Positions 6,499-15,152 of a DNA stretch of 64,000 bases are shown here, in pieces (the stretch's first letter is position 1; each line of letters opens with the position of its first letter). Made by a program: the position numbers and the translations under genes. A model generated the notes under the pieces. The model was given only the letters and a program-made list of their open reading frames with translations. It had not been told where the DNA came from and ran no database searches. The DNA is from Bacteroidota bacterium. Lineage in GTDB: Bacteria > Bacteroidota > Bacteroidia > Flavobacteriales_D > Sanyastnellaceae. The stretch is taken from the NCBI GenBank assembly GCA_002746975.1, contig NVXE01000006.1:121110-185109 (forward strand), given 5' to 3'.

Positions 6499-8433
6499 TT
6501 AATCGTGCACTACTGTAGTCTCCCTAAACCAAACCGAAGAGGTTATGCTCTGCCCATCTCTAAAATAATACGTCCCTGTCTTCATTACCACTTTTCGATA
6601 GTGAACCACACGGTCTCCATCTCTGAGGGTACGCTCGATAACGATACCGTTTTGGATTTTATAAGAACTCTCATAAAACCCCTGAGGAAGATCTACATCG
6701 GCATCTAAAAGTTCAGGAGTACCGTCATAAGTAGCAGAAGTTCCCTTTTTCATCTCATAAAGGTCAGTACGCTTGCTATAGCTACCCGATTCGGAATCTA
6801 TCCTACGTTGAGATAACTCTCCACTAAAAATAGTTTTCTGCCTATCTAAAAGATTTTGGGCAGTTTGAATTTCAATAGAATGGTTAGCCGAACCACCTTT
6901 ATACATTTCTTTAACCTCTTTTTCTACTGAATTATCATAATTTCTATATCTCGAAAAAGCCTCTTCTCTCCTGTCTATATTTTCTTGAGTTTTTTTATTA
7001 GATTCTTCCTCGCTAAGCTTAGACCGTTCAAGGAGCTGCTCAAGCTCCTCATGTTCGATATCCTTACGGTTACGTGCTTCTTGTTCACGTCTATGTAGCA
7101 TTTCCTGTTCTGCTTTAACCCTATCTGCTAGATCTTGAGCTCTGGCTTGGTTTTCTGATTTCAGAGCATCACGATAATACTTCTGAGCCTCGTCAGGTCC
7201 GTTAGTTACACTTGATGCAAGTAATGCGGCTCGCTTTCGTTCGGCCTCTTCAGCGGCTCTCTTCTTTGCAGCATCACTCTCAGCTTTAGCAGCAGCATCG
7301 TTTAGTCTGTTTTTTCTAGCTAATTCATCGGCTTGTTTTCTAGCAGCGGCTTCAGATTCAGCATTTGCAGCAGCATTAGCAGCTTCTGCAGCGGCTTGAG
7401 AGGCAGCGTCGGCTTGGGCTTGAGCGGCAGCATCAGTAGCGGCCTGGGCAGCAGCATTCGCAGCTTCCGCGGCTGCTTTATCAGCAGCGACAGCTAGGGC
7501 TTGAGCGGCATCGGCTTCAGCTTGCGAAGCGGCATCAGTTTCAGCTTGCGAAGCAGCAGCGGCATCAGATTCAGCTTGTTTTCTACGAGCATCGGCATCA
7601 GCTTGCCTCTGGCGTGCCTCTTCTTCTTGAGCCAAACGTGCGGCTTCCTCTTCGGCCTTCGCAGCAGCTTCGGCAGCTAAAGCTGCATCTTCTTCTGCTT
7701 GTTTCGCTGCAAGATCGTCTGAAATAGCATCTAATTCAGCTCTAGCTTTATCTCGTTCGACAATAGCTTCTTCAGTGTCGGGAATTAAAACTAAAGCTTC
7801 CTCGAATTTAGCAAGGGCTTCTTGCCATTGCTTCTTCTTCATAGCGTTCTCCCCTGCTTTCATAGCCACATCGAAAGCTCGCTTATTCAAACTCCTATTT
7901 TCATCTATAGAGTTAAGTCGATTTTTTTCGTTCTCTATTCTGAGCTTTACCCTATCGGTATGATCCATATCGAACTTGAATTTTCCCGTATCGATATTAT
8001 ACGTACCCATCCCTATAGGTGTGTCTAAAATAGACTCGTCAAATCCTTCTATAGTTTTAAATAAAGTCATATCAAGATCAAACCCAAAGCCATCTATATA
8101 ATCATTTTCTGGTATATTACTAACATCGAGAACTACTTTTTTAGAAACGAAGCCGTCGCGTATATATTGAAAAGTGTAGCTATGTCTTAGCGGCAATTCA
8201 AAGGAATATCCAGCACTATTATCTCCTTCCATTCTATCGTATTCCTCACCATCTTGAAAAACAACGATGACACTACCTGGTAGTTTACGTCCTGAATCTT
8301 CATCTTTAATAGTGCCTGACACAAGTAACATGCCATCTGTTTGGGCTAAAACACCGCCTATAGCAATGACAAATAATAGCGCAACAGATACAAACTTCTT
8401 GAAAGACGTGGTTACAATTTGCATAGGATTCAT
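6499..8433 (-). CDS. Secreted Ala-rich coiled-coil protein with carboxypeptidase-like and TPR regions
   Basis: From ATG 8433 the product is 644 aa. A signal peptide ends near GGVLAQ. A carboxypeptidase-regulatory-like beta domain follows (SGTIKDEDSGRKLPGSVIVVF), then a TPR-like helix pair (GENAMKKKQWQEALAKFEEALVL, about 193-215). A very Ala/Glu-rich segment rich in Gln and Lys runs from about 235 to 405, then a charged coiled coil to about 505. The C-terminal domain (LPQGFYESSYKIQNG..VVHYRKVVMKTGTYYFRDGQSITSSVWFRET) is of a type common in Bacteroidota surface proteins. The Ala-rich helix recalls TolA domain II, which spans the periplasm. The downstream gene is a TonB-like protein, so a trans-envelope complex is plausible but unproven. 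The start is chosen because TATTTTTA lies exactly 4 nt upstream; an ATG five codons earlier would leave that box inside the gene. Confidence 0.75.
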   Translation of the reverse strand: MNPMQIVTTSFKKFVSVALLFVIAIGGVLAQTDGMLLVSGTIKDEDSGRKLPGSVIVVFQDGEEYDRMEGDNSAGYSFELPLRHSYTFQYIRDGFVSKKVVLDVSNIPENDYIDGFGFDLDMTLFKTIEGFDESILDTPIGMGTYNIDTGKFKFDMDHTDRVKLRIENEKNRLNSIDENRSLNKRAFDVAMKAGENAMKKKQWQEALAKFEEALVLIPDTEEAIVERDKARAELDAISDDLAAKQAEEDAALAAEAAAKAEEEAARLAQEEEARQRQADADARRKQAESDAAAASQAETDAASQAEADAAQALAVAADKAAAEAANAAAQAATDAAAQAQADAASQAAAEAANAAANAESEAAARKQADELARKNRLNDAAAKAESDAAKKRAAEEAERKRAALLASSVTNGPDEAQKYYRDALKSENQARAQDLADRVKAEQEMLHRREQEARNRKDIEHEELEQLLERSKLSEEESNKKTQENIDRREEAFSRYRNYDNSVEKEVKEMYKGGSANHSIEIQTAQNLLDRQKTIFSGELSQRRIDSESGSYSKRTDLYEMKKGTSATYDGTPELLDADVDLPQGFYESSYKIQNGIVIERTLRDGDRVVHYRKVVMKTGTYYFRDGQSITSSVWFRETTVVHD

Positions 8434-8437
8434 TTCG

Positions 8438-8445
8438 TAAAAATA
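8438..8445 (-). promoter_or_regulatory. -7 box 4 nt before the Ala-rich gene
   Basis: The minus strand reads TATTTTTA, then 4 nt, then ATG 8433. It supports the shorter start for the gene and a leaderless transcript of the Ala-rich/TonB-like pair. Confidence 0.4.
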
Positions 8446-8521
8446 CAAGTTTATAGTTTAACCGCTATATATGTAACCTTAGCCCTCTGAAATTCGTAGT
8501 AAGTAACATAATTCCCGTGTT

Positions 8522-10309
8522 ATGAAAAATTTGTACCTCTCCTCACACCGACTAATCACACTAGTTTTTACTGTGATTCTCAGCACTCTTTCCACTTTAA
8601 ATGCCCAAACCTTTTCAGCAACGGCAGGTCCAGTGTCTCAGTTAGGTTCTGATGCACCTGAGTCCGGAGCTTCACCTTTAGGAATGGGACTTTCTATGCA
8701 ACAAAACGTTGGTAGATTTGTGAGTCTTGACCTCGATTCTTGGAAAGGCGATTTATACGAAGACTATGGCTTTCAGGGAGAGAGATCCCAGCTTACATCA
8801 ATAGGTGCGGCAGTTCGATTAATTCCTTTTCTTTCGTCAAAAACAGCGGTACGACCTTGGATTGGAGGTGGTGTAAGCTGGGGAAGCAATCATGTAAAAG
8901 CAGACCTTTTAGATAGTCAGGGAAGAGAATATCATCTTTGGTCTGATGGGTTATTATACGACGTAGAGGAACCTGCAAGTGCCGGAACTAGGTCAAATGA
9001 TCCAGGGAAAGCAACTCAATTATTTAGGGATTACGAATACGAAACTTCACTAGGAGCGAAGAAAGGAATAACACTGCCTGTTAAATTAGGAGTGGATATT
9101 CAACTTACTCCTGCTATGAAAAGTTCATTTTCTTTCACAGCAAACCTAGGAAGTTCTAACATCTTCAACAATTTCGGCTCAGAAAAAGCAATTGGAGGAA
9201 AATCAATGGTTACAACTTTACAAGCTGGATTAGGCTTTAACATTAGCAATCGCTCTAAAAGGACTAAAATAAAAACTGTTTTATCAGATTCTAAATTCAG
9301 TTCAAATATGGACTTTGATAGAGATGGGATAAATGATATCGTAGATCGTTGCCCAGGAACACCAGCAGGAGCTTCAGTAAACGAAAAAGGTTGTGCCACT
9401 GACTTTGATGGAGATGGAGTGCCTGATTATAGAGATTTGGAAATTCATTCTCTCTCTCCTTATGTCGACGTAGACGGTATATCCGTTACTCATGAAGAGT
9501 GGGATGCTATGTATTCAACAACAAAAGCTTCTCCTGACTCTTATGTTCTGGATTATGCTGTTATTGTGGCCGAATTTACACCTGAGGACTACAAAAAAAT
9601 GCTTGAAGCGGCTGGTAATACAGCTGAAAAGTCTGAAAATAGAGCCCTAGAGAAATTAAATGAAGCGATTGAGAATTCTGTTCTTACATACAGAGTTCAA
9701 TACGGTGTGTTTAGTGAAAACATGAAACCTGAAGACACGCATTTCGAAGTGTTAGCAGATAATTCAGGGCTGCTGCGCTATGTTGGTCCTTCTCATGATA
9801 GCACGATTTCTGCGAGAGAAGAATTAGAGCAGAATGAAGCAGAATGGGCTGATGATGCTTTTATCACAGCTTACAGAGATGGACGACGCATTACTATGGC
9901 AGAAGCAATAGGACTTGAAGCTCATAGAAAGTTCAATTCTCCTGAGATCTCTAAGACTGAAAACGTTAATGAGACACCTAGCATTGAGACTCAAGCAAAT
10001 ACTGAATATAAGACGGCTTTTAAAAGAGATATCCCCGTATTTAGGGTTCAGCTCGGAAGGTTTAGCGATTTGATTCCAGTAGATATATTTGAAATGTTTA
10101 TGACTTTAGGAGATGTAGAACAAACCATCGAGAGCGATGGAACTTACAGATATTTCACTTTGGCTTATGCCGATGAAGCTGAGGCTAGACAGGTGTTAGA
10201 ACACGTAAAAGACATAGGTATTTCAGATGCCTTCCTAACAGCTGAGGTAAATGGTTCGATTATCTCAATACTTGAAGCCCGAGAATTAACTAGCAACAAT
10301 AACGAATAA
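8522..10309 (+). CDS. Outer-membrane beta-barrel protein with TSP3 calcium repeats and two SPOR-like domains
   Basis: This is a 595-aa protein with a signal peptide (cleavage after STLNAQ, about residue 29). Residues 30-245 form an OmpA-like N-terminal barrel pattern (IGAAVRLIPF, RPWIGGGVSW, TLQAGLGFNIS). Two thrombospondin type-3-like calcium motifs follow near 262-305 (DFDRDGINDIVDRCPGTPAG and DFDGDGVPDYRD), as between barrel and peptidoglycan-binding parts of OmpA proteins. Instead of an OmpA domain it ends in two SPOR-like units: YRVQYGVFS at about 395 with GLLRYVG, and FRVQLGRFS at about 508 with TYRYFTLAYADEAEA. SPOR domains bind denuded peptidoglycan, so the protein probably links the outer membrane to the wall. 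It is divergent from the Ala-rich/TonB-like pair, suggesting a shared envelope role. A hairpin between direct repeats follows it. Confidence 0.75.
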   Translation: MKNLYLSSHRLITLVFTVILSTLSTLNAQTFSATAGPVSQLGSDAPESGASPLGMGLSMQQNVGRFVSLDLDSWKGDLYEDYGFQGERSQLTSIGAAVRLIPFLSSKTAVRPWIGGGVSWGSNHVKADLLDSQGREYHLWSDGLLYDVEEPASAGTRSNDPGKATQLFRDYEYETSLGAKKGITLPVKLGVDIQLTPAMKSSFSFTANLGSSNIFNNFGSEKAIGGKSMVTTLQAGLGFNISNRSKRTKIKTVLSDSKFSSNMDFDRDGINDIVDRCPGTPAGASVNEKGCATDFDGDGVPDYRDLEIHSLSPYVDVDGISVTHEEWDAMYSTTKASPDSYVLDYAVIVAEFTPEDYKKMLEAAGNTAEKSENRALEKLNEAIENSVLTYRVQYGVFSENMKPEDTHFEVLADNSGLLRYVGPSHDSTISAREELEQNEAEWADDAFITAYRDGRRITMAEAIGLEAHRKFNSPEISKTENVNETPSIETQANTEYKTAFKRDIPVFRVQLGRFSDLIPVDIFEMFMTLGDVEQTIESDGTYRYFTLAYADEAEARQVLEHVKDIGISDAFLTAEVNGSIISILEARELTSNNNE

Positions 10310-10343
10310 AGCTTTAGCTAGAGCCAGAGCCAAAGCTTTAGCT
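10308..10343. terminator. Hairpin with direct repeats between convergent genes
   Basis: AAAGCTTTAGCT occurs at 10308-10319 and again at 10332-10343. GCTTTAGCT can pair with AGAGCCAAAGC (one mismatch) to form a stem of about 9 bp around an 8-nt loop. It sits between the convergent SPOR protein and FAD dehydrogenase genes, so a weak bidirectional terminator is likely. Confidence 0.35.
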
Positions 10344-10346
10344 CGA

Positions 10347-11999
10347 CTATTTCTTAACTCGACTTAAAGACACAGCTTGAGCTACTCTTCGGCCGTCCAT
10401 GGCTGCGGAGAGTATGCCTCCGGCGTAGCCGCCACCTTCACCGCACGGGTAAAGCCCTCGAACTTCAGGATGTTCAAGCGTGAGTTTATCGCGCGGGATT
10501 CTAACAGGACTACTCGTTCTTGATTCGGGGGCAACGATTACTGCATCGTCATTTATAAAACCGCGCATTTTACGGTCGAACTGTTTAAACCCCTCTCGAA
10601 GAGCTTGAACAACCATGGGAGGTAGCGTTTTATGAAGCTCAACAGGAGATATACCTGGGAGGTATGAGCACTCCGGAAGATCCTTAGATGGGCGGCCCGC
10701 AACGAAGTCAGATAGACGTTGAGCTGGTGCGGTTTGGTCTTTATTACCAACATTTACCTCTGAAGCAGCATCGTGGCAAGTTTTCTCCACGAAAGCCTGA
10801 TACTCCATAGCCGCTAGAGGCCCCTTGAACCCTGCCTCTTCCCAAATAGTTTCATCAATCGTAACGACCATACCCGAATTTGCATAAGGATTATTTCTCT
10901 TTGAAGGAGACCATCCATTTGTCACTATTTCTCCAGGATTCGTTGCACAGGGGGCAATTATACCTCCAGGACACATACAGAAGCTATGAACTCCTCTTCC
11001 TTCAACTTGGCATACCAAACTGTAAGATGCTGCAGGCAACCTCTCTTCGTCATTAAAATTCACTCTGTCCTCTCCGTGGTATTGAACGTTATCTACATAG
11101 TCCTGAGGGTGTTCGACTCGCACACCTAGAGCGAAAGGTTTTGCTTCGAGAAGAACTTTATTTTTATTCAACATCTTAAAAACGTCTCGTGCACTATGTC
11201 CAGTCGCTAAAATCATAGTCTTACATGGGCGTTCAACTGTGCTCGCTAAGGAGTCCGCCTCTTCCCTATCAAGGTTCGATTGCAAAACAGCACTTACTAA
11301 AACACCTTTTTCAATATTTATATCGACTAGTTTCGTATTAAATAATATCTCGCCACCCGAGTTTTCTATTGTTTCTCGCATACTCGTGATAATAGCCGGA
11401 AGCCTGTTCGTTCCTATATGAGGATGAGAATCAATCATTATAGACTTCGGTGCTCCGTGAGCGACTAGCCATTCAATGGCTTCCGCAACATGCCCTCGTT
11501 TCTTAGCACGAGTATAGAGCTTCCCGTCCGAGTACGTTCCTGCTCCTCCTTCTCCGAAACAATAATTCGAATTCGTATCGACTACATGCTCTTTCACGAG
11601 TTTTGCAAGATCTCGCCTACGATCTCTGACCTGTTTACCACGTTCAATAATAACAGGTCTGAAGCCCTCTCTTATAAGTTCAAGAGCGGCATAAAGTCCA
11701 GCGGGACCACTTCCTATAACCAAAACCTCCTCCTTATCGCGAACATCCTTCCATTCCCACACCCCTATTTCGCCACTAGGCTCTTCTACATTTTCTGGCC
11801 CGGCCTCTACTGTAAGTTGCATAACTACAGGTCTTTTTCGAGCATCAATAGATCTACGAAGTATCCTAACCCAAGATACTGAATCTTCTGGTAGCATCCA
11901 GGTTTCCTCAACAGCAATACATAGTAAACGAGAATCAATAGCTTCCTCTGGGGTAACTCGAATCTGTCCTTTCCAAATTCCTTGTTCATTTTGCTCCAT
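10347..11999 (-). CDS. FAD-dependent dehydrogenase (COG2509 family)
   Basis: This 550-aa cytoplasmic flavoprotein belongs to the family annotated as uncharacterised FAD-dependent dehydrogenases. A short N-terminal domain contains the family motif RRSIDARKRPV (about 48-58). The FAD-binding motif is VLVIGSGPAGLYAALELIREGF near residues 92-113, followed by ERGKQVRDRR. Further family blocks are FGEGGAGTYSDGKLYTR, LATGHSARDVF, FALGVRVEHPQ and the closing GLYPCGEGGGYAGGILSAAMDG. The substrate is unknown. The reading frame stays open well past the start into the divergent E1 gene. ATG 11999 is preferred because it aligns with the family N-terminus and because TATCTTCG lies exactly 4 nt upstream on the minus strand. 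The distance to the divergent E1 start is 43 bp. Confidence 0.85.
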   Translation of the reverse strand: MEQNEQGIWKGQIRVTPEEAIDSRLLCIAVEETWMLPEDSVSWVRILRRSIDARKRPVVMQLTVEAGPENVEEPSGEIGVWEWKDVRDKEEVLVIGSGPAGLYAALELIREGFRPVIIERGKQVRDRRRDLAKLVKEHVVDTNSNYCFGEGGAGTYSDGKLYTRAKKRGHVAEAIEWLVAHGAPKSIMIDSHPHIGTNRLPAIITSMRETIENSGGEILFNTKLVDINIEKGVLVSAVLQSNLDREEADSLASTVERPCKTMILATGHSARDVFKMLNKNKVLLEAKPFALGVRVEHPQDYVDNVQYHGEDRVNFNDEERLPAASYSLVCQVEGRGVHSFCMCPGGIIAPCATNPGEIVTNGWSPSKRNNPYANSGMVVTIDETIWEEAGFKGPLAAMEYQAFVEKTCHDAASEVNVGNKDQTAPAQRLSDFVAGRPSKDLPECSYLPGISPVELHKTLPPMVVQALREGFKQFDRKMRGFINDDAVIVAPESRTSSPVRIPRDKLTLEHPEVRGLYPCGEGGGYAGGILSAAMDGRRVAQAVSLSRVKK

Positions 12000-12003
12000 A
12001 ATG

Positions 12004-12011
12004 CGAAGATA
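12004..12011 (-). promoter_or_regulatory. -7 box for the FAD dehydrogenase gene
   Basis: TATCTTCG on the minus strand is followed by 4 nt and ATG 11999. It decides the start of a gene whose frame is open much further upstream. Confidence 0.45.
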
Positions 12012-12027
12012 TCTGGTTTGACCTGCG

Positions 12028-12035
12028 TACTTTCG
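12028..12035 (+). promoter_or_regulatory. -7 box for the 2-oxoacid dehydrogenase E1 gene
   Basis: TACTTTCG is followed by 7 nt and ATG 12043. It is arranged back to back with the box of the divergent FAD gene, 16 bp apart, so the two promoters share upstream DNA and may interfere with each other. Confidence 0.4.
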
Positions 12036-12042
12036 TACTCCT

Positions 12043-14064
12043 ATGGAAAAAACGAATTTAGAGTTTCCTTTCAACCCCCTCAAGTTCGAGATAGAGGGTT
12101 TAAGTCGGGCTGAAGTACTTGACATATACGATCGTCTTTTACTTCCTAGAATGATAGAAGAAAAGATGCTGTCGCAGTTAAGACAAGGCAAGATTTCTAA
12201 GTGGTTTAGTGGTATAGGTCAAGAGGCGATATCAGTGGGTGTTGCTGCAGCTATGCCTCGCGACACGTGGATTCTACCTATGCACAGGAATTTGGGCATT
12301 TTCACAACGCGAGATATAACCCTTGATAGATTATTTGCTCAATTCAAAGGAAAAGACCACGGATTTACAAAGGGAAGAGATCGAAGCTTCCACTTCGGAT
12401 CGAAGGAACATAAAATTTGCGGTATGATTTCGCATCTGGGACCTCAATTAGGAATCGCAGATGGAATTGCATTAGCAAATAAATTAGATAAGTCGGGAAA
12501 ATCTACTTTCGTATTTACAGGTGATGGAGGTGCAAGCGAAGGTGATTTTCACGAAGCCGTAAATGTCGCTGCGGTTTGGCAACTACCTGTAATTATCGGA
12601 ATTGAAAACAACTCTTGGGGACTATCTACACCTTCCTCCGAGCAGTTCAAATGCGAGCATTTTACAGACAAGGCTATCGGATATGGAATCCCAGCAGAAG
12701 ATGCAATTCAGGTCGATGGAAATGACATCCTTGCCGTGTACAATACCGTACTCAAATGTGTTAAATCTTTACGCGAAAGACCTAGACCTATCATACTGGA
12801 ATTCAAGACCTTTAGAATAAGAGGACATGAAGAAGCGTCCGGAACCAAATACTATCCTGAAGGACTTATTGACAAGTGGCAAAAGATTGATCCTGTGGAG
12901 CGTTTTACTGCTTATCTAAAAGCAAATGACGGGCTCACAGACGAAGAAGAATCTGCTCTAATAGAAAAGCATAAAGCGGCAATTTTAGAGGGCCTCAAAG
13001 TTTCATCTGACCTACCTGACATAGTAGCTAACCTGAATGAAGAGCTAGAAGATAGATTCGCTCCAGGAACTCCAGATCCTACACCTCCCTCAAGTGAAGG
13101 CAGAGAGTTGAGGATGATAGACGCTATTCAAGAAGGATTGGGAATGAGTATGGAAAAGCACACGACTATGGTGTGTATGGGGCAGGATATCGGGGCTTAT
13201 GGAGGAGTGTTTAAGGTAACGGACGGTTTCGTAGATAGATTTGGCGCAGAACGAGTGCGTAGCACACCTCTATGCGAATCTGCAATAGTAGGGGCAGCTT
13301 TGGGATTGAGCATTAGTGGGCGTAAATCCATGATGGAAATGCAATTTTCCGATTTCGTAACATGTGGATTTAACCAAATCGTAAATAATTTAGCCAAGAT
13401 TCACTGGCGCTGGGGACAATCTGCAGATGTCGTAGTTAGAATGCCTACTGGTGGGAATGTCGGAGCTGGTCCGTTTCATTCCCAAAGCATTGAAGCTTGG
13501 TTCTTTCATGTACCTGGACTCAAGATTGTTTACCCATCAACTCCAGCAGATGCGAAAGGCCTCTTGCGAATGGCTGTTGAAGATCCTAATCCTGTACTCT
13601 TCTTCGAGCATAAGTATTTATATAGGAGTTTAACTGGATTAGTACCTGAGGAAGATTATACCATAGAGTTTGGGAAGGGAAGAAAAGTGAGAGAGGGAAG
13701 GGAGGCTACAATAATTACTTACGGATTAGGTGTACAATGGGCGGAAAAAGTCCTCGAGAAGCATCCCGAATGGTCAGTAGAGGTGATAGATCTTAGATCA
13801 CTACTTCCTTGGGATGAAGAAATGGTTATGGATAGTGTTAGAAAAACGGGCAAAGCTCTTGTATTACATGAAGCGACTATGACAGGAGGCATAGGTGGTG
13901 AAATCAGCGCCCGCATTCACGAAGAGTGTTTCAGTTCGTTGGATGCTCCCGTGAGTAGGACAGCAAGCTTGGACACCGCTTATCCTTTTGCACAAGATTT
14001 AGAGAGAGCATTTATGGCAAATGATAGGCTGGAAGAAGATTTGCAAAACCTATTGAAATTCTAA
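12043..14064 (+). CDS. Fused alpha-beta E1 of branched-chain 2-oxoacid dehydrogenase
   Basis: This is the thiamine-diphosphate E1 component that decarboxylates branched-chain 2-oxoacids (possibly also pyruvate) and passes the acyl group to lipoyl-E2. At 673 aa it joins both subunits in one chain. Residues 1-340 are the alpha part with RNLGIF, GKDHGFTKGRDRSFHFGS and the ThDP/Mg motif GDGGASEGDFHEAVNVA (160 onward) ending near IENNSWGLS. Residues 350-673 are the beta part with MGQDIGAYGGVFKVTDG, CESAIVGAALGLSISG, RMPTGGNVGAGPFHSQSIEAWFFHVPGLKIVYPSTPADAKG and LHEATMTGGIGGEI. The fused form is common in Bacteroidota. E2 and E3 genes are not adjacent. Substrate preference is inferred from family resemblance only. 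Confidence 0.93.
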   Translation: MEKTNLEFPFNPLKFEIEGLSRAEVLDIYDRLLLPRMIEEKMLSQLRQGKISKWFSGIGQEAISVGVAAAMPRDTWILPMHRNLGIFTTRDITLDRLFAQFKGKDHGFTKGRDRSFHFGSKEHKICGMISHLGPQLGIADGIALANKLDKSGKSTFVFTGDGGASEGDFHEAVNVAAVWQLPVIIGIENNSWGLSTPSSEQFKCEHFTDKAIGYGIPAEDAIQVDGNDILAVYNTVLKCVKSLRERPRPIILEFKTFRIRGHEEASGTKYYPEGLIDKWQKIDPVERFTAYLKANDGLTDEEESALIEKHKAAILEGLKVSSDLPDIVANLNEELEDRFAPGTPDPTPPSSEGRELRMIDAIQEGLGMSMEKHTTMVCMGQDIGAYGGVFKVTDGFVDRFGAERVRSTPLCESAIVGAALGLSISGRKSMMEMQFSDFVTCGFNQIVNNLAKIHWRWGQSADVVVRMPTGGNVGAGPFHSQSIEAWFFHVPGLKIVYPSTPADAKGLLRMAVEDPNPVLFFEHKYLYRSLTGLVPEEDYTIEFGKGRKVREGREATIITYGLGVQWAEKVLEKHPEWSVEVIDLRSLLPWDEEMVMDSVRKTGKALVLHEATMTGGIGGEISARIHEECFSSLDAPVSRTASLDTAYPFAQDLERAFMANDRLEEDLQNLLKF

Positions 14065-14158
14065 TTTTTCTTGCCTAAAAAGTCGTAATTAACTGACTTG
14101 TTGATATCTCGTGACAAAAAAGTGACCGTCTGAAATTGGTTATATCGTAAAATAGGTG

Positions 14159-14166
14159 TAGTTTAA
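14159..14166 (+). promoter_or_regulatory. Candidate -7 box before the 101-aa gene
   Basis: TAGTTTAA is followed by 7 nt and ATG 14174. It is a weaker match to the box seen at other starts. Confidence 0.3.
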
Positions 14167-14173
14167 CTCCGCT

Positions 14174-14479
14174 ATGCCTCTTTATATCGAAAATGTACGC
14201 CGTGCTATTCACTCCATGTTAAACGACGTGGTGGAGCAAAGTTTTGCTCATGTTTTGGCGTACCCTGTCGATGACGAAAGTGCTCATAGGCTTATACGCA
14301 AGGCGAATAAATCACTTAAAACCATTGCATTACAGGCAAAACGTGATAATTTAATTGAGGACGAGGATTTAAAACAAGCAGCTCTACAAGACTGCGTAAA
14401 ACAAGCTCAAAGAGTTAGTTTAGAGCTGCTTTCGGAATTACAGGTGCTGCGACGAAATCAAAGCGTTATGAATAAATAG
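14174..14479 (+). CDS. Hypothetical helical protein
   Basis: This 101-residue protein has no signal peptide or membrane segment and no family I recognise. It is almost wholly helical in appearance, rich in Leu, Lys, Glu and Gln (IRKANKSLKTIALQAKRD, KQAQRVSLELLSELQVLRR), so it may dimerise through helices. It stands alone after the E1 gene and runs towards the TPR membrane protein on the other strand. A stem-loop overlaps its stop codon. It has a codon pattern like its neighbours and a candidate -7 box, so it is probably expressed. Function unknown. Confidence 0.6.
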   Translation: MPLYIENVRRAIHSMLNDVVEQSFAHVLAYPVDDESAHRLIRKANKSLKTIALQAKRDNLIEDEDLKQAALQDCVKQAQRVSLELLSELQVLRRNQSVMNK

Positions 14480-14500
14480 CACTCGGATACGGTGTTATTT
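14474..14500. terminator. Stem-loop terminator overlapping the stop codon
   Basis: AAATAGCAC at 14474-14482 pairs with GTGTTATTT at 14492-14500 (9 bp, one G-U) around a 9-nt loop. A T-rich run (CTGTCTTTTT) follows. It contains the TAG stop of the 101-aa gene and probably ends transcription there. Confidence 0.45.
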
Positions 14501-14524
14501 CTGTCTTTTTCCTTACGATAGGTC

Positions 14525-15106
14525 TTACTTTTTAGCCCTGCGCGCTTGACGAGCCGAAGAAGGTGAGCCTCCTCTCCCGCCAGCCGTAGTTCTAGCGCCC
14601 CCACCTTTTATTGCATTCTCGACCATTTTAATGTCCTTAGTTAGGACTCCCTTGGAATCTAGTCTCCTGCAATCTTTAAGTAGCATCATAGCCTCTTTTG
14701 TTCGGCGCTTCGTACTGGCAACTACCGCCAAATTAAGTTTTGCAGCGGCTTCATCATGTGACTGCCTAAGTCCTAATCTAACAGCTTCTTTTAAAAACTT
14801 CTCAGCTACATTCATGTTTTCTTCCATAGAAAGGCTTCCCATTAAGAAGTTATAGTATCCTCTCTGCTTAGGCCAAAGTTGATTCTGGTTAATTTTTAAA
14901 AGCCACTTTCTAGCTTCTGGTAATTTCTGTTGTCTCAGATACACAAAAGCCATAACTAATCTCATGCTGCGTAATGTCATGAGGATTAGAATGATAGTTA
15001 CGAAAATCATACCTATAGCCGCTCCTGTTTGGGCTATAGAAAACAAGTAAATTGTGTATAGCAAACTTGCTAAAGCCAATAAAATTTTAATCAAACGAGT
15101 TAGCAT
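14525..15106 (-). CDS. Membrane-anchored TPR-like protein
   Basis: This 193-aa protein has two N-terminal membrane helices (LIKILLALASLLYTIYLFSIA and AAIGMIFVTIILILMTLRSMR, about residues 5-50). Helix pairs of the tetratricopeptide type follow (KLPEARKWLLKIN, YYNFLMGSLSMEENMNVAEKFLKEAVRLG, DEAAAKLNLAVVASTKRRTKEAMMLLKDC). The tail is basic and Gly/Ser/Ala-rich (GGRGGSPSSARQARRAKK), probably unstructured and in the cytoplasm. TPR repeats mediate protein contacts, so it is likely a membrane scaffold. It is divergent from ytxJ with a 46-bp gap. Similar small TPR membrane proteins are widespread in Flavobacteriales but lack a defined role. Confidence 0.65.
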   Translation of the reverse strand: MLTRLIKILLALASLLYTIYLFSIAQTGAAIGMIFVTIILILMTLRSMRLVMAFVYLRQQKLPEARKWLLKINQNQLWPKQRGYYNFLMGSLSMEENMNVAEKFLKEAVRLGLRQSHDEAAAKLNLAVVASTKRRTKEAMMLLKDCRRLDSKGVLTKDIKMVENAIKGGGARTTAGGRGGSPSSARQARRAKK

Positions 15107-15114
15107 GGGCAGAG

Positions 15115-15122
15115 TACCTTTG
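15115..15122 (+). promoter_or_regulatory. -7 box upstream of ytxJ
   Basis: TACCTTTG is a perfect TAnnTTTG box, 30 nt before ATG 15153 and 8 nt outside the start of the divergent TPR gene. No good -33 TTG is seen at 19-20 nt. Confidence 0.45.
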
Positions 15123-15152
15123 TAAAATAATAGAACGCAAATTTAGTAAGGT

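Noticed and set aside
7230-7720. Repetitive DNA as a possible CRISPR or satellite array
   Set aside because: It is the coding sequence of an Ala/Glu-rich helix in one intact frame; units vary in length and have no spacers.
7775-8028. Small plus-strand frames opposite the Ala-rich gene
   Set aside because: They are antisense shadows; the minus-strand frame has signal peptide, domains and a proper promoter.
11490-11882. Plus-strand 130-codon frame opposite the FAD dehydrogenase
   Set aside because: The minus strand carries the conserved FAD-binding motif and family blocks over the same DNA.
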